In this document: in pieces, positions 48,014 to 56,322 of the stretch
How positions within the stretch are numbered: the first letter of the stretch is position 1
Layout of the letters: every line of letters starts with the position of its first letter
DNA from: Lysobacter enzymogenes
GTDB lineage: Bacteria > Pseudomonadota > Gammaproteobacteria > Xanthomonadales > Xanthomonadaceae
Direction of reading: 5' to 3'
NCBI RefSeq assembly: GCF_017355525.1
Contig: NZ_CP067395.1
Coordinates: 434,001 to 498,000 of the forward strand
DNA: 64,000 nt
Notes under the pieces: generated by a model
What the model was told of the DNA's origin: nothing
What the model saw: only the letters and a program-made list of their open reading frames with translations
Database searches by the model: none
Position numbers and translations under genes: made by a program

Positions 48014-48274
48014 TTACGGAATGTCGCACTGCAAGGTCGCGTCGACGTAGTGCTGGCCGTTGCTCAGCGGCTTGTCGAAGGTGACCTTGAACGAGCCTTC
48101 GACGATCTTGCCGCTGCGCGAGGTGCAGGCTTCTTCCAGATTCTTCTTGGCCTTGGCTTCGGCATCGGCCTTGCTCGGCCCGGTGCCGTTGTTGCTGAGG
48201 TTGCCGACTTCCGCGAGCGCGGGGGCGCTGGCGGCGAGGAACGCGACAAGCGCGAGGCAGGGGAGCTTGTTCAT
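48014..48274 (-). CDS. Small periplasmic or secreted protein
   Basis: An 86-residue product with a clear signal peptide (1-21, cleavage after APALA) and a mature domain of about 65 residues with two cysteines (Cys50 and Cys83 region: EACTSRS and LQCDIP), likely one disulfide. The Gly/Asn/Lys-rich middle (ADAEAKAKKNLEEAC) is helical. No family recognised. It is convergent with the RegA-type regulator and ends at a shared terminator. Confidence 0.7.
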   Translation of the reverse strand: MNKLPCLALVAFLAASAPALAEVGNLSNNGTGPSKADAEAKAKKNLEEACTSRSGKIVEGSFKVTFDKPLSNGQHYVDATLQCDIP

Positions 48275-48447
48275 GAACGGGGTCCTTGTGTTCGTTGCGT
48301 TCGGGCATCCTAGCGGCGGCGAAATGCGTGCGGGTTAAATCCGGGTTAGTGCGCAACGTTCGAAGCGCGGTAGACGCGCACGGTCACGCGAGTTCGTCGG
48401 AATGCCGTGCGTTCGGGCCGGGCGAGGGCGACCCACTGCGCTTGGCT

Positions 48448-48485
48448 CCCTCTCCCGCTTGCGGGAGAGGGTTGGGGTGAGGGCG
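48448..48485. repeat. CCCTCTCCCGC inverted-repeat element
   Basis: CCCTCTCCCGC and GCGGGAGAGGG pair perfectly over 11 bp with a TT loop, followed by TTGGGGTGAGGG. It stands four bases beyond the dnaE2 stop. This type of element is scattered in many GC-rich proteobacterial genomes (general knowledge). It may serve as a 3' hairpin for the SOS operon. Confidence 0.8.
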
Positions 48486-48489
48486 CTCC

Positions 48490-51400
48490 TCAATGAAAAT
48501 CGCGCGAACTCGTCGCCAACGACCCCAACAACGAAGTCAGATCCTCCATCCGCGCAGCGACGATATGCTGCACGCCGTCGACCCGCTCGAGCTTGCCGTC
48601 GATCGCCATCAGCCGCGCTTCCACCAGCACCCGCCGCTGACGCTGGGCCAGATCGCGCCAGACCACCGCATTGACCATGCCGTCCTCGTCCTCCAGGCTC
48701 AGAAAGGTCACCCCGCTCGCGGTTTCCGGATGCTGGCGCACCGTCACCAGGCCGGCGAAGCGCACGCGCTGGCCATGCTCGACGTGCTTGAGCTGCGAAG
48801 AACGCCGGCAGCGCCGCGCATGCAGCGCGCTGCGCAGCAGCGCCAGCGGATGCGGGCCCAAGGTGGTGCCGAGCATGTCGTAATCGGCGCGCACGTCCTC
48901 GCCCGCGCTCGGCAACGGCAGCGCCACCTGCGCTTCGGCGCGGGCGACGCCGGCGAACAACGGCAACTGGGTGTCCACGCCGGCGACCGCCCAGCGCGCG
49001 CGATGGCGGTGCCCGACCAGCGCGCGCAGCGCGCCCGCGTCGGCGAGCACGGCGCGCAGGCGCGGGTCCAGCGCGGCGCGCTCGCACAGATCGTCGATAT
49101 CGCGCCACGGCGCCTGCGCGCGCGCGTCGCTGATGCGGTCGGCGGCGGCTTCGTCGAAGCCGGCAATCAGGCGCAGCCCCATCCGGATCGCGTGCGGATG
49201 CTTGCGCTCGCCGCGCCCGGGCAGGGCTTCCAGGGTGCAGTCCCAATCGCTGTAGCGTACGTCCACCGGCAGGATCGTCACGCCGTGGCGGCGCACGTCG
49301 TGCAGGATCTGGCCGTGGGTGTAGAAGCCCATCGGCATCGAGTTGATGATGCCGCAGGCGAAGGCGGCGGGGTGGTAGTGCTTGAGCCAGCAGCTGACGT
49401 AGGCGATGAGAGCGAAGCTGGCGGCGTGTGACTCAGGGAATCCGTAACTGCCGAACCCTTTTATCTGTTCGAAAATTCGGTTGATGAATTCGATTTCGTA
49501 TCCGTTCGCAAGCATTCGCTCCGTCAGTTTCTTGCGATGAGGCTCCAGCCCGCCGTGACGTTTCCATGCGGCCATAGACCTGCGAAGCGCATCGGCTTCA
49601 TCGGCGCTGAATTTGCCTGCGATCATGGCGATCTGCATCACCTGTTCTTGGAAAAGCGGAACTCCGAGCGTGCGCCCGAGCGCGGCTTTTAGTTCTTCTT
49701 TCGGATATTCGATCTCGTGGGGTTCTTTCTTTCGGGCAAGGAGATAGGGGTTGACCATGTCTCCCTGGATCGGGCCGGGACGGACGATCGCGATCTGGAC
49801 GACCAAGTCATAGAACTTCGTCGGCTTGAGGCGGGGCAGCATCGACATCTGCGCCCGCGATTCGATCTGAAACGCACCGATGGTGTCGGCTCTGCAGATC
49901 ATCTCGTAGACCTTCTTGTCGTCGCCAAGCTCTAGGATTCCCGACATAGCCATGTCGCCGTGCCCTTGGGACTTGAGCAGTTTGAATATCTTGTGGACTG
50001 CGGTCAGCATGCCGAGCGCGAGGCAGTCGACCTTGAGTATTCCGAGCTCGTCCAGATCGTCCTTGTCCCATTGCACTATCGTTCGCTTTTCCATCGCCGC
50101 GTTCTCGACAGGGACCAATGTGTGAAGCGCGTGTTCGGAAATGACGAAGCCGCCGGGATGCTGGGATAGATGTCTTGGGAAGTTGTTTTCGACCAGAAGA
50201 TTGCTCAGTTCGACCACTTTTGTGAGTACCGGCGATTCGGGGTCGAAGCCTCGTTCGCTCAGTTCTTGGATCAACAGGGTGCCGTCGCTCCAGCGATCCA
50301 AGGTTTTGGATAGCTCGCTAATTTGATCTTGTGGCATACCCAGTGCAGTGGCTACATCGCGTACAGCGCTGCGACCGCGATAACTGATGGCCACCGCCGT
50401 CAAGGCGGCGCGATCCCGGCCGTAGTGTTCGAAGACATATTGAAGTACCTCTTCCCGCCGCTCATGTTCGAAATCGACGTCGATGTCGGGTGGTTCTTTC
50501 CGCTCACGCGACATGAACCGCTCAAACAGAAGTTTCTGTTTGATCGGATCGATCTCGGTTATGCCGAGGGCATAGCAGACTACCGAGTTGGCTGCCGACC
50601 CTCGTCCCTGACAAAGGATGTCTTTGGATCGGGCGAAATTCACGATGTCATGGACGGTGAGGAAGTAAGCCTCGTACCCGTGATAGGCGATGATGGAAAG
50701 TTCGCTGTCGATTTGATCGAGCGCGCGTAGGGAAACACCCTCGGTCCATCGCCTTGCGGCGCCTTTTTCAACCAGCTTGCGAAGCCAAGAGGTCGGAGTT
50801 TCCTCCCGGGGGACCAACTCGCGGGGATATTCGTATTTCAGATCCCGTTTCAGATCGAAATTGCACTGTGCGGCGATCCGTAACGTTTCGGTCAGCATGT
50901 CCCGCGGATAGATCGCCGCCAGTGCTTTACGGATCCGTAGATGCCTTTCGCCGTTGGGGAAGAGTCGCTCTCCGGCCGCATTTACGGTAGTCCGATGTCG
51001 AACGGCCGTCAGCGTGTCTTGAAGCTCACGCCGGCCTCGTTCGTGCATGTGCGCATCACCCGCGGCAACGCAAGGGAGGTTGTGGCGGGCGGCCAGTGCC
51101 TTCAGATCAGCCAATTGCATGTCGTCGTCGGAGCCGCGGTGCAGTTCGACTGCGATCCATAGCCGGTCGCCGAATTTTCCTTTCAGCCAAGAAGCATGCA
51201 GATCGTCGAGTTCGTCGCGTCGAGGTATCCATAAGGCGAGCAAGCCGCCGCAGCGATCGTCGAAATCATCGCGTAAAGACAGGTATTCGCCTTTCTCGGC
51301 GCGCATTCTCGCTTCGGTGATGAGGCCGCAAAGCGACGCATAACCGGTCCGATCCTTCACCAACAATACTATTTTGGGGCCGTCGGCTATTTGGATTTCG

Positions 51401-51636
51401 CTACCCACGATCAGATTCATGCCGGTTTCGCGAGCGGCTTGGAGCGCACGGACGATGCCAGCCAGCGTGCATTCGTCTGTGATCGCAAGAGCGCTGTATC
51501 CAAGCAGTTTGGCCCGCTTGAACAGTTCCATGGCGGTGGACGCCCCACGCTGAAAACTGAAAGCCGACAGGCAATGCAGCTCGGCATACTCCGGCAGCGG
51601 ATCCTGCGCGCCGATGCGGGCGGGCAGGGCGCTCAT
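48490..51636 (-). CDS. dnaE2: Error-prone DNA polymerase DnaE2 (ImuC)
   Basis: DnaE2 (1,048 aa) is the translesion polymerase of the ImuABC mutasome. It has a PHP domain (about 17-280; [15 protein letters not shown]), the C-family polymerase core with catalytic aspartates in PPDIDVDF (near residue 385), fingers and HhH region ([20 protein letters not shown]), and a C-terminal OB fold (about 930-1040). The start ATG overlaps the imuB stop as ATGA. Odd: bases about 49430-51600 (residues about 12-735) are much less GC-rich, with different codon use from the C-terminal third and from imuB, which suggests recombination with a foreign homolog. The frame is intact. Confidence 0.95.
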   Translation of the reverse strand: MSALPARIGAQDPLPEYAELHCLSAFSFQRGASTAMELFKRAKLLGYSALAITDECTLAGIVRALQAARETGMNLIVGSEIQIADGPKIVLLVKDRTGYASLCGLITEARMRAEKGEYLSLRDDFDDRCGGLLALWIPRRDELDDLHASWLKGKFGDRLWIAVELHRGSDDDMQLADLKALAARHNLPCVAAGDAHMHERGRRELQDTLTAVRHRTTVNAAGERLFPNGERHLRIRKALAAIYPRDMLTETLRIAAQCNFDLKRDLKYEYPRELVPREETPTSWLRKLVEKGAARRWTEGVSLRALDQIDSELSIIAYHGYEAYFLTVHDIVNFARSKDILCQGRGSAANSVVCYALGITEIDPIKQKLLFERFMSRERKEPPDIDVDFEHERREEVLQYVFEHYGRDRAALTAVAISYRGRSAVRDVATALGMPQDQISELSKTLDRWSDGTLLIQELSERGFDPESPVLTKVVELSNLLVENNFPRHLSQHPGGFVISEHALHTLVPVENAAMEKRTIVQWDKDDLDELGILKVDCLALGMLTAVHKIFKLLKSQGHGDMAMSGILELGDDKKVYEMICRADTIGAFQIESRAQMSMLPRLKPTKFYDLVVQIAIVRPGPIQGDMVNPYLLARKKEPHEIEYPKEELKAALGRTLGVPLFQEQVMQIAMIAGKFSADEADALRRSMAAWKRHGGLEPHRKKLTERMLANGYEIEFINRIFEQIKGFGSYGFPESHAASFALIAYVSCWLKHYHPAAFACGIINSMPMGFYTHGQILHDVRRHGVTILPVDVRYSDWDCTLEALPGRGERKHPHAIRMGLRLIAGFDEAAADRISDARAQAPWRDIDDLCERAALDPRLRAVLADAGALRALVGHRHRARWAVAGVDTQLPLFAGVARAEAQVALPLPSAGEDVRADYDMLGTTLGPHPLALLRSALHARRCRRSSQLKHVEHGQRVRFAGLVTVRQHPETASGVTFLSLEDEDGMVNAVVWRDLAQRQRRVLVEARLMAIDGKLERVDGVQHIVAARMEDLTSLLGSLATSSRDFH

Positions 51637-53084
51637 GCGAACCAGCCGTGCACGATCAGCGCGCCGTCGCCGCCGGCGTCGCGGTAGGCCCAGGCGCGCT
51701 GGCCGCGCGCGGTTTCGACCAGGTAATAGTCGCGGCGCACGTCGTCCTGGTCCCACCAGCCCGATTCGATCCGCTCGGGCCCGGCGAGGATGCGCGCGAC
51801 CGGCTCGCGCAGCGGTTCGGGCTCGCTCAGCAGCCAGCCGGGCCGGGTCGCGGCGGGCGCGGGCGCCGGGTCTTGCTCAGCGCGCGCTCTGGGCGCATCG
51901 CCGGGCAGCGCCTTCCACGCGCGTTCGGGCCGATGGTCGGGGTGCGCGGCGAGTCCGTGCACGCGTTCGTCGCCGAGCCGCGCGCGCAGGCGTTCGCGCA
52001 GTTGCGCCCACGGCAGCGCTTGCTGCGGGCGCGGGTCGAACAGGTCGCGCGCGGCCGGCACGAACGGCGGCAGTTCCTCGGCCAATAAGCGCAGCGCCAC
52101 CACCGGCGCCGGCAGTTGCGCGTGCTGCAGGCGGCCGCGCGCGAGTTCGAACAGCATCGCCGCCTCGCGCTCGGGCGCGAGCAGGCCGACCGCGACCTCG
52201 CTCGGCGGGTGTTGCAGGCGATGGCTGTGGCGCTCGTGTTCGAGCAGCAGCTTGAACCGCGCCACGCCGCCGTCGCGGCCCGACAGGTACGCGGCCAGGT
52301 CGGCGGTGAGGCGGCGCAGCGGGAACAGCAACGCCTGGCTGGATTCGGCTTCGTGGCCGAGCTCGATGCGCGCGTCGAACATATCGGGCGGTTGGTAGAA
52401 GCCCAGCGGCGGTTCGGCCTGACCGCGCAGCGCGTCCAGGCGCAGCAGCAGGTCGGGGCCGAAGCGGCGCGCCAGCGGCGCGCGCGGCAGCGCGAACACC
52501 GCGCCGAGCCGGCGCAGGCCCATGCGTTGCAACGCCTGCACGGTGGACGCATCCAGGCCGCTGCGTTCGATCGGCAGCTTGGCCAAGGCCGGCAGCAGGA
52601 TCTCGTCGTCGAAGAACAAGCCGTCGCCGATGTTGGTCAGCGCGCGCGCGGCGAACGGATTCGGCGCGGCGGCCATGCGGTGGCGGAAGCCCAGTTCGGC
52701 CAGTTCCGCGGCCAGGCGCCGGCGCAACTGCGGCCAGGCGCCGAACAGGCGGCGGCTGCCGGCGATTTCCAGCACCACGGCGTGGGCGAAATCGGTGCTG
52801 ACCTGCGAGCTGTAGCGATAAGCCCACGCCGCCAGCAGCTGGCGCGCGCGTTCGGCCGCCTGCGGGTCGTATTCGGCGGTCTGGAAGCCGTCGACGATGG
52901 CCTGCGCGGCGACCAGCGACAGCCCGGGCCGCAAACCGAGCGCGCGCGCGGCGGCGTTGACCGAATGCAGGCGGCGGCGCGCGTGCGGGCCTTCGACCAG
53001 CGCCAGCGGACGGTCGGGTTCGGGATGTTGGCGAAGGACGACGTCCATCGCCAGTTGCGGCAGCAGCAGGCAGGCCCAGCGCAT
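51633..53084 (-). CDS. imuB: ImuB, inactive Y-family polymerase-like mutasome hub
   Basis: ImuB (483 aa) resembles Y-family polymerases but lacks catalytic acidic residues: the N-terminus reads [15 protein letters not shown], where an active enzyme has an Asp-x-Asp motif. Family knowledge says it recruits DnaE2 to the beta clamp. The palm/fingers-like part (about 1-230) keeps [14 protein letters not shown], and the little-finger-like and C-terminal parts follow, with [18 protein letters not shown] near the end. It lies 9 bases after imuA and overlaps dnaE2 by 4 bases, as part of one SOS operon. Confidence 0.93.
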   Translation of the reverse strand: MRWACLLLPQLAMDVVLRQHPEPDRPLALVEGPHARRRLHSVNAAARALGLRPGLSLVAAQAIVDGFQTAEYDPQAAERARQLLAAWAYRYSSQVSTDFAHAVVLEIAGSRRLFGAWPQLRRRLAAELAELGFRHRMAAAPNPFAARALTNIGDGLFFDDEILLPALAKLPIERSGLDASTVQALQRMGLRRLGAVFALPRAPLARRFGPDLLLRLDALRGQAEPPLGFYQPPDMFDARIELGHEAESSQALLFPLRRLTADLAAYLSGRDGGVARFKLLLEHERHSHRLQHPPSEVAVGLLAPEREAAMLFELARGRLQHAQLPAPVVALRLLAEELPPFVPAARDLFDPRPQQALPWAQLRERLRARLGDERVHGLAAHPDHRPERAWKALPGDAPRARAEQDPAPAPAATRPGWLLSEPEPLREPVARILAGPERIESGWWDQDDVRRDYYLVETARGQRAWAYRDAGGDGALIVHGWFA

Positions 53085-53093
53085 GGCGCGGCG

Positions 53094-54017
53094 TCAGCGT
53101 TGCGGGGTTGGCAGCGGCTGGGACAAAGGCGTCGGGACGGACGTTCCTCCCGCAAAAGCCGGTGCGGGAAGGATTTCGGTCCCGGCGGCTGCCTGTGCGG
53201 GAGTGACTTCCGTCGCGCCGCTCCTGGTGCCGATGGCGGCGAGAGACCCGAGCGACTGCGGCCGCAAGCGGATCACCTCCGCGCTGCGCGTTTCCTGCGC
53301 GACGGCCGTTGCGGCCTCGACGCTGCGCGGCGCCCGCAGTTCGCTGTTCTTCAAGCTCTCGCCGCGCGAAGCGGACAGGCGCGCATCGTCGTGGCCGAAC
53401 GCGATCGGCCGCGTCGGCGCATTGCCGCCGCGGCACTTGAGCACGCGCAACTGCCGCGGCGCGGCGTCGATGGCGATGCGCAGCGCGGCCGGCGAGGGGT
53501 TCAACGCCGCGCGCATCTCGCGCAGCGCGAAGCCGAGGCATTGGCCGCTTTCGGCCGCCACCTGCAGGCGCCGCAGGGCGCGGTCGTCGGCGCGCTGCGG
53601 CCAGCACAGCACCGCCGCGCACGCGCCCGAACGCAGGCATTGCTCGGCCGCCCACAGCGCGTCGCGCCCGCTCGCGCGCACCACCTGCAAGCGCGACAGG
53701 ACCACGCCGGCGTCGCGCCAGGCCGGCGCATACGGCAGCAACGGCGGATCGACCAGCACGATCATGCCGGCCTCGTGCCCCGCCGCCGCGCGCGACAGCC
53801 GCGCCAGCGCCGGCCACAGCAGCTGCAATTCGCCGACGCCGGCCTGCGCCAGCAGCAGTTCGGTCAGCGCCGCCTCGGGCCAGCCGCCGGTCGGCAGCGC
53901 CGCGTCGAGCGCGGCGTGGCCGGTGGGCTGCGCCGACGGCGCGATCTGCGCGTTCTGCCCGCGCCACAGCCGGCGCGAACCGATCAGGCCTTCCAGCGAT
54001 ACGGGCGTGGTGCTCAT
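53094..54017 (-). CDS. imuA: ImuA, SOS mutagenesis RecA-like accessory protein
   Basis: ImuA (307 aa) has a RecA-like core (about 30-200; LPTGGWPEAALTELLLAQAG) and acts with ImuB and DnaE2 in damage-induced mutagenesis (family knowledge). The C-terminal part beyond about residue 200 is variable. Residues about 267-294 are encoded by three related 19-base units of an interspersed repeat type (53136-53154 inverted, 53163-53181, 53196-53214), so the tail seems repeat-derived. It starts 24 bases after lexA and is followed by imuB after 9 bases. Confidence 0.9.
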   Translation of the reverse strand: MSTTPVSLEGLIGSRRLWRGQNAQIAPSAQPTGHAALDAALPTGGWPEAALTELLLAQAGVGELQLLWPALARLSRAAAGHEAGMIVLVDPPLLPYAPAWRDAGVVLSRLQVVRASGRDALWAAEQCLRSGACAAVLCWPQRADDRALRRLQVAAESGQCLGFALREMRAALNPSPAALRIAIDAAPRQLRVLKCRGGNAPTRPIAFGHDDARLSASRGESLKNSELRAPRSVEAATAVAQETRSAEVIRLRPQSLGSLAAIGTRSGATEVTPAQAAAGTEILPAPAFAGGTSVPTPLSQPLPTPQR

Positions 54018-54041
54018 GCAGGCGTGCTCATGGCCGGCCGC

Positions 54042-54731
54042 TCAGGCGCTGCGCACCAGGCCGCAGTACAGGCCTTCGATCGCGAAGTCGGCATCGGCCG
54101 GCACCCGAATCGGCGCGTAATCGGGATTGCGCGGCAGCAGGGCGATGCCGTCGGCGTCGATGCGCAGGCGCTTGATCGTGACTTCGTCGCCGAGCCGCGC
54201 CACCACCACCTGGCCGCTGCGCGCGTCGCGAGTGCGGTGCACCGCGACCAGATCGCCGTCGAAGATGCCGTCTTCGCGCATCGAATCGCCTTTGACCCGC
54301 AACAGGTAGTCCGGCCGCGGCGTGAACAGCGTGCGGTCGATCAGCACCTGCGCCTCGACGTCGGCATCGGCGCCGATCGGCGCGCCGGCGGCGACCCGGC
54401 CGAGGATCGGCAAGGGCGCGCGCGCGTCGTCGTTGCCGGCGGATGCCGGCCACGCCAGCGCGTCGGCCGGCGCGTCCAGCCCTTCGCGCTCCGCACGCCA
54501 GGCCACGGCCTCGCGCACGCCGGCCGCGCGCAGGCGGATGCCGCGCGCGCGGCCCGGCAGCAGCTCGATCAGGCCGTCCTCGTGCAAGGCCTGCAGGTGA
54601 TAGCCGGCCGAGCGGTTCTGGCGGAAGCCGAACCGCGCGCAGATTTCCTGCTGCGACGGCGGTAGGCCGTCGGCGGCGAGGCGTTCGTGCAGGAAGGCGA
54701 GCAGGGCGCGGCGGAGGTCGGTAAGGCTCAT
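54042..54731 (-). CDS. lexA: LexA-type SOS repressor
   Basis: LexA (229 aa; E. coli 202). Winged helix DNA-binding domain at about 1-70, a longer than usual linker (70-105), and the S24-type self-cleavage domain: cleavage site Ala115-Gly116 (RVAAGAP), catalytic Ser150 (GDSMRED) and Lys187 (TIKRL). It is the LexA class linked to imuA-imuB-dnaE2 cassettes and very likely controls this operon and itself. The start codon is one base from the LexA box; a -10-like TAAAAT within the box implies a leaderless transcript. Confidence 0.95.
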   Translation of the reverse strand: MSLTDLRRALLAFLHERLAADGLPPSQQEICARFGFRQNRSAGYHLQALHEDGLIELLPGRARGIRLRAAGVREAVAWRAEREGLDAPADALAWPASAGNDDARAPLPILGRVAAGAPIGADADVEAQVLIDRTLFTPRPDYLLRVKGDSMREDGIFDGDLVAVHRTRDARSGQVVVARLGDEVTIKRLRIDADGIALLPRNPDYAPIRVPADADFAIEGLYCGLVRSA

Positions 54732-54732
54732 G

Positions 54733-54746
54733 TACTAATTTTAGTA
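54733..54746. promoter_or_regulatory. LexA box overlapping the lexA promoter
   Basis: TACTAA-TT-TTAGTA is a perfect 14-bp palindrome directly before the lexA start codon. On the minus strand it contains TAAAAT (54738-54743), a good -10 element placed so that transcription would start at about the ATG. Binding of LexA would block the polymerase. Confidence 0.8.
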
Positions 54747-54853
54747 ATAACCGGGGCACGCGGATAGTGCAGGGCGGGCATGGCCGACGGATGGGAGGCG
54801 ACGGATCGGCGCAGAGTGGATCCGCCCGGTCGCAGCCGTTGCGACGGGACCTC

Positions 54854-54978
54854 CCTGTAGGAGCGGCGCGAGCCGCGACCGCGGACCCGCACGCTCGCCG
54901 CGCCAGCAGGAAGCCTGAAACGCAGCTTTCGCCGCGAATCCGTTACCCCGCAGTCGCGGCTCGCGCCGCTCCTACAGG
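54854..54978. repeat. REPIN-like inverted doublet
   Basis: Two perfect 26-base copies in inverse orientation (54854-54879, starting CCTGTAGGAGCGGCGCGAGC, and 54953-54978) are separated by 73 bases. The transcript could fold into a long hairpin. Related copies lie at 58.6 kb and, extended, at 33.1 and 34.7 kb. The remaining 54747-55067 region shows no gene. Confidence 0.9.
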
Positions 54979-55067
54979 AAGGAAACGGGGCAGCGCTCGC
55001 GCGAGGGAGCAGACAGGAAACCGACCAACGGTCGCTGCGGCGTATTGACGCCGTCCTGTTGCTTCAT

Positions 55068-55091
55068 TAATTTCTGTCTAAACAGAAATTA
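55068..55091. promoter_or_regulatory. 24-bp palindromic operator of the GbsR-like regulator
   Basis: Arms TAATTTCTGT and ACAGAAATTA form a perfect 10-bp inverted repeat around CTAA. It ends 10 bases before the regulator start codon, so autoregulation is likely. An imperfect copy lies before the downstream operon at 55828-55849. Confidence 0.8.
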
Positions 55092-55101
55092 GAGAATTCC
55101 C

Positions 55102-55803
55102 ATGCCCCTCAGCCCCCTGCAAGAACGCTTTGTCCTCCATTGGGGCGAGATGGGCAGCCGCTGGGGCGTCAACCGCACCGTCGCCCAGATCCACGCGCTA
55201 CTGTTCCTGTCCGAGCGCGCGATCACCGCCGACGAGATCTGCGAAACCCTCAACCTGGCGCGCTCCAACGTCAGCACCAGCCTGCGCGAGTTGCAGTCCT
55301 GGAACCTGGCCCGGGTCACCCACGTCCTCGGCGACCGCCGCGACCATTTCGAGACCTACAAGGATGTGTGGGACATCTTCCGCGCCGTGGTCCAGGAGCG
55401 GCGCCGGCGCGAGATCGAACCGACCCTGAGCATGCTGCGCACCGCCGTGCTCGACGGCGACAACGCCGCGGTCGCGCCCGATCCGGCCGACCCGCGCGAC
55501 CGCCTGACCCTGGCGCGCATGCGCGAAGTGCTGGAGTTCATGGAGACCGGCACCAGTTGGATCGACGAGATGAACCGGCTCGACCCCAAGACCCTGATCA
55601 AGCTGCTGAAGATGGGCGCGCGCATCCAGCAGTTCGTGCGCGGGCCGGTCAAGCCGCTGCCCGAACCGCAGGCGCAGGCCGCCGGCGTGCTGTTCGCCGA
55701 CGAAGACGCGGCGGGCGAGGGCGGTGCGCACAAAGACCCAGCCGGCGAAGGCGAGGCACGCGACGACGCGGCCGCCGCGCCGCCGGGCGTGCGCTCGTCC
55801 TGA
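55102..55803 (+). CDS. GbsR/MarR family transcriptional regulator
   Basis: This 233-residue regulator has a winged helix-turn-helix (about 30-85; ITADEICETLNLARSNVSTS) and the beta-wing LGDRRDHFETYKDVWDIF, then long helices that probably form the dimer interface. This is the GbsR-like (COG1510) pattern. The acidic Ala/Gly-rich tail (195-233) is low-complexity. Together with the two matching palindromes it is the likely repressor of itself and of the DCC/SDR/DUF4166 operon. The inducer is unknown. Confidence 0.87.
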   Translation: MPLSPLQERFVLHWGEMGSRWGVNRTVAQIHALLFLSERAITADEICETLNLARSNVSTSLRELQSWNLARVTHVLGDRRDHFETYKDVWDIFRAVVQERRRREIEPTLSMLRTAVLDGDNAAVAPDPADPRDRLTLARMREVLEFMETGTSWIDEMNRLDPKTLIKLLKMGARIQQFVRGPVKPLPEPQAQAAGVLFADEDAAGEGGAHKDPAGEGEARDDAAAAPPGVRSS

Positions 55804-55827
55804 GCCCGCGCCCCTTTTTTGCCTGCA

Positions 55828-55849
55828 AATTTCTGTAATTACCGAAATA
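55828..55849. promoter_or_regulatory. Second, imperfect copy of the GbsR-like operator
   Basis: AATTTCTGT, a 4-bp spacer and ACCGAAATA match the upstream 24-bp palindrome with two changes in the right arm. It stands 17-38 bases before the DCC-protein start, between the regulator and its presumed target operon. Confidence 0.7.
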
Positions 55850-55865
55850 ACCGTAGGAGTCGATC

Positions 55866-56312
55866 ATGAAGAACGATCCCGCACCACGCCCGCCCACCGA
55901 ACAGGTCGTCGCGCTGTACGACCGCGCCTGCCCGCTGTGCCGCACCGAGATGCACCGGCTCAAGGCCGGCGACCGCTACGACCGCCTGCGTCTGGTCGAC
56001 ATCGCCGCACCGGATTTCGATCCCGCGCAGTGGGGCTTCGAACTCGAAGCGCTGCGCAACGCGTTGCACGTGCGCGGCGCGGACGGCCAATGGCGGATCG
56101 GCGTGCCCGGCATCGCCGAGGCCTATCGCGCGGTCGGCCTGGGCTGGCTGACCTGGCCGCTGCGCGTGCCCGGCGCCGGCCGCGCCGCCGCGCGCGCCTA
56201 CCGCTGGATCGCGCCGAACCGCCACCGCGTCTCGCGCTGGCTCGGCTATCGCGAAGCCGGCGAAGAACCCGCGCCGCGCTGCGACGACGGCCATTGCCCC
56301 ACTCACTACTGA
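55866..56312 (+). CDS. DCC family thiol-disulfide oxidoreductase (DUF393)
   Basis: A 148-residue DCC protein with the motif LYDRACPLCRTEM (Cys22-x-x-Cys25), a thioredoxin-like CxxC after the first strand, and the matching RLRLVDIAAPDF strand. The family is named for the Asp-Cys-Cys pattern, of which Asp19, Cys22 and Cys25 are all present. A redox role is likely; substrate unknown. TAGGAG lies 6 bases before the ATG. It is the first gene of the operon under the second palindrome. Confidence 0.88.
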   Translation: MKNDPAPRPPTEQVVALYDRACPLCRTEMHRLKAGDRYDRLRLVDIAAPDFDPAQWGFELEALRNALHVRGADGQWRIGVPGIAEAYRAVGLGWLTWPLRVPGAGRAAARAYRWIAPNRHRVSRWLGYREAGEEPAPRCDDGHCPTHY

Positions 56313-56322
56313 GGATGCGGTC

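Noticed and set aside
48493..49431. Plus-strand frame opposite the GC-rich end of dnaE2
   Set aside because: It exists only where dnaE2 is GC-rich and stops where composition changes; no motifs.
51633..53084. Active DinB-type polymerase
   Set aside because: The catalytic acidic motif is missing and the gene lies between imuA and dnaE2, as expected for ImuB.
55102..55803. Phage-type or toxin-linked regulator
   Set aside because: The helix-turn-helix plus long helices and the beta-wing fit GbsR/MarR; no phage genes nearby.
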